From the NCBI RefSeq assembly GCF_032062135.1, contig NC_092859.1:153346150-153410149 (forward strand): a stretch of 64,000 nt of DNA. The letters are read 5' to 3'. A program made the position numbers and the translations under genes. Source of the stretch: Pyxicephalus adspersus. Lineage: Eukaryota; Chordata; Amphibia; Anura; Pyxicephalidae. Below the pieces are notes generated by a model that did no database searches, had not been told where the DNA came from, and worked only from the letters and a program-made list of their open reading frames with translations. Every line of letters begins with the position of its first letter. Position 1 is the stretch's first letter. Positions 60,496 through 64,000 of this stretch are shown here, piece after piece.

Positions 60496-60620
60496 CAAGG
60501 AAGAACTTTATCTCTGCAGCTGAAGTTTAATCTGATAATATTTTGCTGCTTCCTTTCTTCCTTTATCAACAGGCTGATATGATTCTTAAATAAAACCTTT
60601 CCATTTTTAATATATATCGA
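60496..60620 (-). repeat. family F dispersed repeat, copy 3, minus orientation
   Basis: Reverse-complemented, it contains ATTAAAAATGGAAAGGTTTT and CAGATTAAACTTCAGCTGCA, matching 35688-35795. Confidence 0.7.
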
Positions 60621-62378
60621 TTTTAGATTCATTGACGTCATCACTTCATGGATACTCTATGAAATTCAGGCAGATCATAGATGGTGGTACATAGCTTTCT
60701 GAAAACATCAGCACCCTGCCCAGCCTTGCTCCTGACCAACCTGGGTAAAGCTCACATGTGATACCGAGCCTTCACAATTTAAGTAATGAAATCCAGGAAG
60801 GGGCAGGCATGTAAAACTGGGGAGGAAAGAGCTAGATGATACTAGATATCCTCCATGTAGGATATATGGCAGCTTCTATCTAACTTGGTCATGGAAATTG
60901 TGAGAAGTTCACAGTGTACTGTAAAATTGGAGAAAGCAATTTCAATGCAGGAGAGGAGCCAATGCAAATGTCCAAGGAAAGGCTTGAGAGAAGCTCAATT
61001 ACAGATAACTGGTTGGATCCCACACTGGTAAAGTGCTAAAAAAGGCCAAATCATTTCTAAGGCAAGATTTAAATACACAAACCATTGTACATCTTTCTAG
61101 GGCTACATGTATACATTAATTGTAATGGTCATCGTGTTCATTTTGGGTCAAAGCACAAATATCAGGTTCTACCTGCTAGATTTGTGTTTTTGGCCATGGA
61201 TAGAATAAATATTTCATGGGACTAGGATAACAGCACATATATAGTGATCTATACCAGATATGCCTACTGTAAAACAAATTCTATCATTGTCTGGTGTTTA
61301 AGCAATTCGCTTCGTGTCTGTGGCCTGTGCATATTGGTGCCACGTTTGCTGAGTTTGCTACTTATGGCTGAAGATGTATGGGCTGAGACAAAGGAAATTG
61401 CCATTTCTGTAATGCATTCCAATCAATGCTAATTTGATATTCTAAGGTGTACTCAAAAACCGCACTATTGTACAACAACCGGCTGTGGATACTGAACAAC
61501 CTGTATCCATGGAATAAAATTCTATGCACAACAAAGTTTGACTTTTTATCTGCAGGGCACAGCTGAGATAAAGATGTATGAGACTCATTAATATCTTCTC
61601 AGTCTTCAGTAATCCAGTTTAGTGATCATTATAGCCTAATTTTCTTGTCCCTTTCTTCTTCCTTGCTGCATTCCGTGGTTCTTGCTAGCTTCTCCTGCTA
61701 GCTGCTACCTCACTAAAGGGCACAATAGTGACCTAGAGACCAGAACAAAAGACCATGAAACGCAGTGGCCAACACAAGCATATGGCAACCTCGAAAGATG
61801 TGAAATTGCAGCTTCTCTAAGCAATGCAGCAAATATTATATGAATAAGTCCCTTGTTAGTTAACTATAGAGTGTCTTCTGTTTTTAAGTGTTTTTAGCTT
61901 TTATCCCAGCCTTACTGGCCTTAATTATTTGCTAATTAGTGCATGCCCCCTAATATGTCCAACATATCAGAGAGAACATTCATGCACATCATGCAGACTT
62001 TTAATCAAGCTGAAGTTACTTCCATGTAGTTCCAAGGTAACCCAATACAGTCAACTTGGGTAGTTGTGCACTGTACTAGTTTGCCATTACCAAGATTCAT
62101 TGACATTTTTACCAAATTTCTGATTAAGGTTTCCACTACATGAGTACAGTGTAACGGATCCATATGTCTTACTGCATTTTGAAATCCACATGTGTTGATT
62201 AGGGTGTCCGTGGATGGAGGTAGGGTGGTGCATACTGTGCCACTGTACGAGGGCCCGGGAACCTCCTTGGCCAACAGGGGCCCCAAGACAGTTCTGCACA
62301 GGGACCCACTGTTAGCTTTGTCTGCCAATGCCATAGACATAGCAGTGCTTCATGCCCGAGTCGGCAAGGTCTGAATGC
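60621..62378. other. intron 1, nothing recognised
   Basis: No feature could be supported. Overlapping frames at 62000-62370 on both strands show no motif. Confidence 0.45.
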
Positions 62379-62380
62379 TC

Positions 62381-62411
<31 letters not shown>

Positions 62412-62520
62412 AAACAGGATTTATATTGTGCCAACATATTACGCAGCGCTGTACATTAAATAGGAGTTGCAAATGACAGACTAGTACAGACAGTGACACA
62501 GGAGGATAGGACCCATATAT
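62379..62520 (-). repeat. L2/CR1-type LINE 3' tail, minus strand, with (ATT)n end
   Basis: A pure (ATT)n run (about 62380-62408) is followed by AACAGGATTTATATTGTGCC, AACATATTACGCAGCGCTGT and GGAGTTGCAAATGACAGAC, the best preserved copy of this tail in the window. It is truncated near 62520. Confidence 0.85.
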
Positions 62521-63180
62521 AAACCTTTTGTATGGCTGAACCTTCCTATTCACACCATATAAATAGGGAGGGTAGAGCTGGCACCATTCATTCAACTACC
62601 ACATAAATCAACTAGTTTTAGGGAATAACTGGTATTGTGCCCTGGACTCAAGTCTTTAGTATTGTTTTGTGTTTGTAGGTATACTTACACTTGAAAAAAA
62701 AAAACTAAATTTGTAAAACAGAGCAAAAGCCAAAAAGAACTAATATGAGTTTGTCCAAATATATACAGAGATGGAGAGGAAGATCTTATTAGCTTTTTTT
62801 TATTCTCTGTCCTGTATTAAAATGACTTCGCTTCCGCTTACTGCTCCAGGTTGTTAAACTCGATCATGCTCTGCTTGGAACGCTGTCAAAAAACACAAAC
62901 TGCATTACACGGGAGTCCGCTGATGTATTTTATTGACTTTGTACTTTGGAATGTCCAGCAAACATTTCTTTAAAGAAGTTGTAAAGTATAAATCCCAAGA
63001 GAAATCGAAAACAATGTTTACCAATAAAGGATTCATGTAAAAGTAATGTTTTGTTTATATGTATATTATTGTTTATGGATATTTATTGTTTATGGGAGTT
63101 GATGGATCCAATACTTACATATGTGGAAAAGTAAAAATGAACAAATGTGTGGCAATTCCTCCTATACAAGGGCCAATTTT
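62521..63180. other. intron 1, nothing recognised
   Basis: No feature could be supported. Confidence 0.45.
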
Positions 63181-63235
63181 TTTCATTGGCTGGTGGTTGT
63201 CTCAAGCAGAACCACCTACCAATAGGACCACTGAC
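63181..63235. repeat. short inverted repeat related to the 24-kb CCAAT cluster
   Basis: CATTGGCTGGTGGTTGT and the partly inverse ACCACCTACCAATAGG flank a short spacer. The same words recur in 23925-24330. Confidence 0.55.
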
Positions 63236-64000
63236 CACTGGTACGTTATTACTAGGCTCACGGATGGTTTATCAAACTTGGAACAGATCTACAGGTATTT
63301 TTTATCAACACTTTTCATTATTACTTGCAAGACATCCGAGCCAATAATATGGTTGACAAACCTTTTTTTTGATGTTTAGGTATAGATCCATTTTAATGTT
63401 TTGTAATCTATTTGCCAGATTTTACAGCTGTGCTTATTTTCCTACAAATATATCATATTTTATTCTTGCACATTGGTTCCCGGATCATACATAATCTATG
63501 AGGCTGGGCTGTCAGCTTGTAATCCTGTCCTGTTTCTCAGGAGCTCCGACAATGGCTTCTATAACACGAAGTGGCACCAGATGTCAAACTGACAACGAGT
63601 AGTATTTCTTCCCAGGTGTTCGTGGTTCTGTGGCAGCACATTGAAAGCCCAGCAACACTGGTAAAGTATGCATTGTTTAGGGATGGGTATTTCAATGTGT
63701 TTTTCTCAATTTCACATGGGTAAGGGATTAAAGGGCCAGGATATGGCTGTAATTGAGATTTTTATTGGGATCCAGGTTTGGAGTGTCACTCCATTCTACT
63801 TCCAGAACAGAAATTGAGGGTGGTTACAAAGCACCTGGCTAATGATAAAAGGGAATGATTCAGACTAGGAAAGTTTAAGCCTTGGGCCGGGTCACTCAGA
63901 CAGTAAGGATGGTTGAAGCCTGTAGTAAGGAAAGAAGGAAGGAAGGCTGTGCATAGCCTAGAAGCCTGGAGAATCAAGGAGATCTCCAAAAGTTTGGGTT
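63236..64000. other. intron 1, nothing recognised
   Basis: No feature could be supported up to the window end. Confidence 0.45.

Larger units (their letters stand above)
28162..64000 (+). other. TACR1 intron 1 (partial, to window end)
   Basis: It begins with GTGAGA and no exon 2 was found. The expected exon 2 would start with a codon completing Arg130 followed by Tyr-Met-Ala-Ile and a conserved LSATATK-type segment; none of the reading frames shows this. A first intron of tens of kb is normal for this gene in vertebrates. All repeats listed after 28162 therefore lie inside the intron, unless an undetected gene is nested in it. Confidence 0.75.

Noticed and set aside
28162..64000. TACR1 exon 2
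   Set aside because: I looked for the Tyr-Met-Ala-Ile / LSATATK region and the ECL2 segment in the frames and found none. It probably lies outside the window.

Overview
This window looks like vertebrate nuclear DNA, most probably from a frog (anuran amphibian). It is AT-rich, has three assembly gaps (runs of N), carries one recognisable protein-coding exon, and is otherwise intergenic and intronic sequence full of old transposable elements. The frog assignment is an inference from the protein's vertebrate character and from repeat types I associate with frog genomes; no database search was possible.

The one confident gene is the first coding exon of a tachykinin (substance P / neurokinin-1) receptor, TACR1, on the + strand. 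The ATG is at 27773 and the exon ends at a GT splice donor at 28162. GC boxes, a TATA-like element and a leader with three small upstream ORFs lie just before it. From 28162 to the window end I read intron 1. Exon 2 was not found and probably lies beyond 64000. About 27.5 kb of upstream flank precedes the gene.

The most unusual structure is at 28139-29790. The last coding bases of exon 1, its splice donor and the first bases of intron 1 have been amplified into a degenerate tandem array of about 17 units with a basic period of about 84-92 bp. Many units keep a strong donor motif, and in the proximal half two unit types alternate to give a dimeric higher-order repeat.

The rest is a repeat mosaic. 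It includes a mariner transposase remnant (1-318), Tc1-like transposase remnants (25.1, 37.6-38.5 and 39.1 kb), several hAT-type and TA- or TTAA-flanked non-autonomous DNA elements, an L2/CR1-type LINE with a readable reverse-transcriptase C-terminus (20.6-21.5 kb, - strand) and truncated relatives, and a tRNA-derived SINE that shares its 3' tail with that LINE. There are also two tandem arrays with no coding role, an inverted-repeat hairpin at 53.6 kb, a local duplication at about 46.0/47.1 kb in intron 1, and one unassigned open frame at 60.1-60.5 kb. Regions described as holding nothing recognisable were read for coding motifs and obvious repeats only; conserved regulatory DNA there cannot be excluded by eye.
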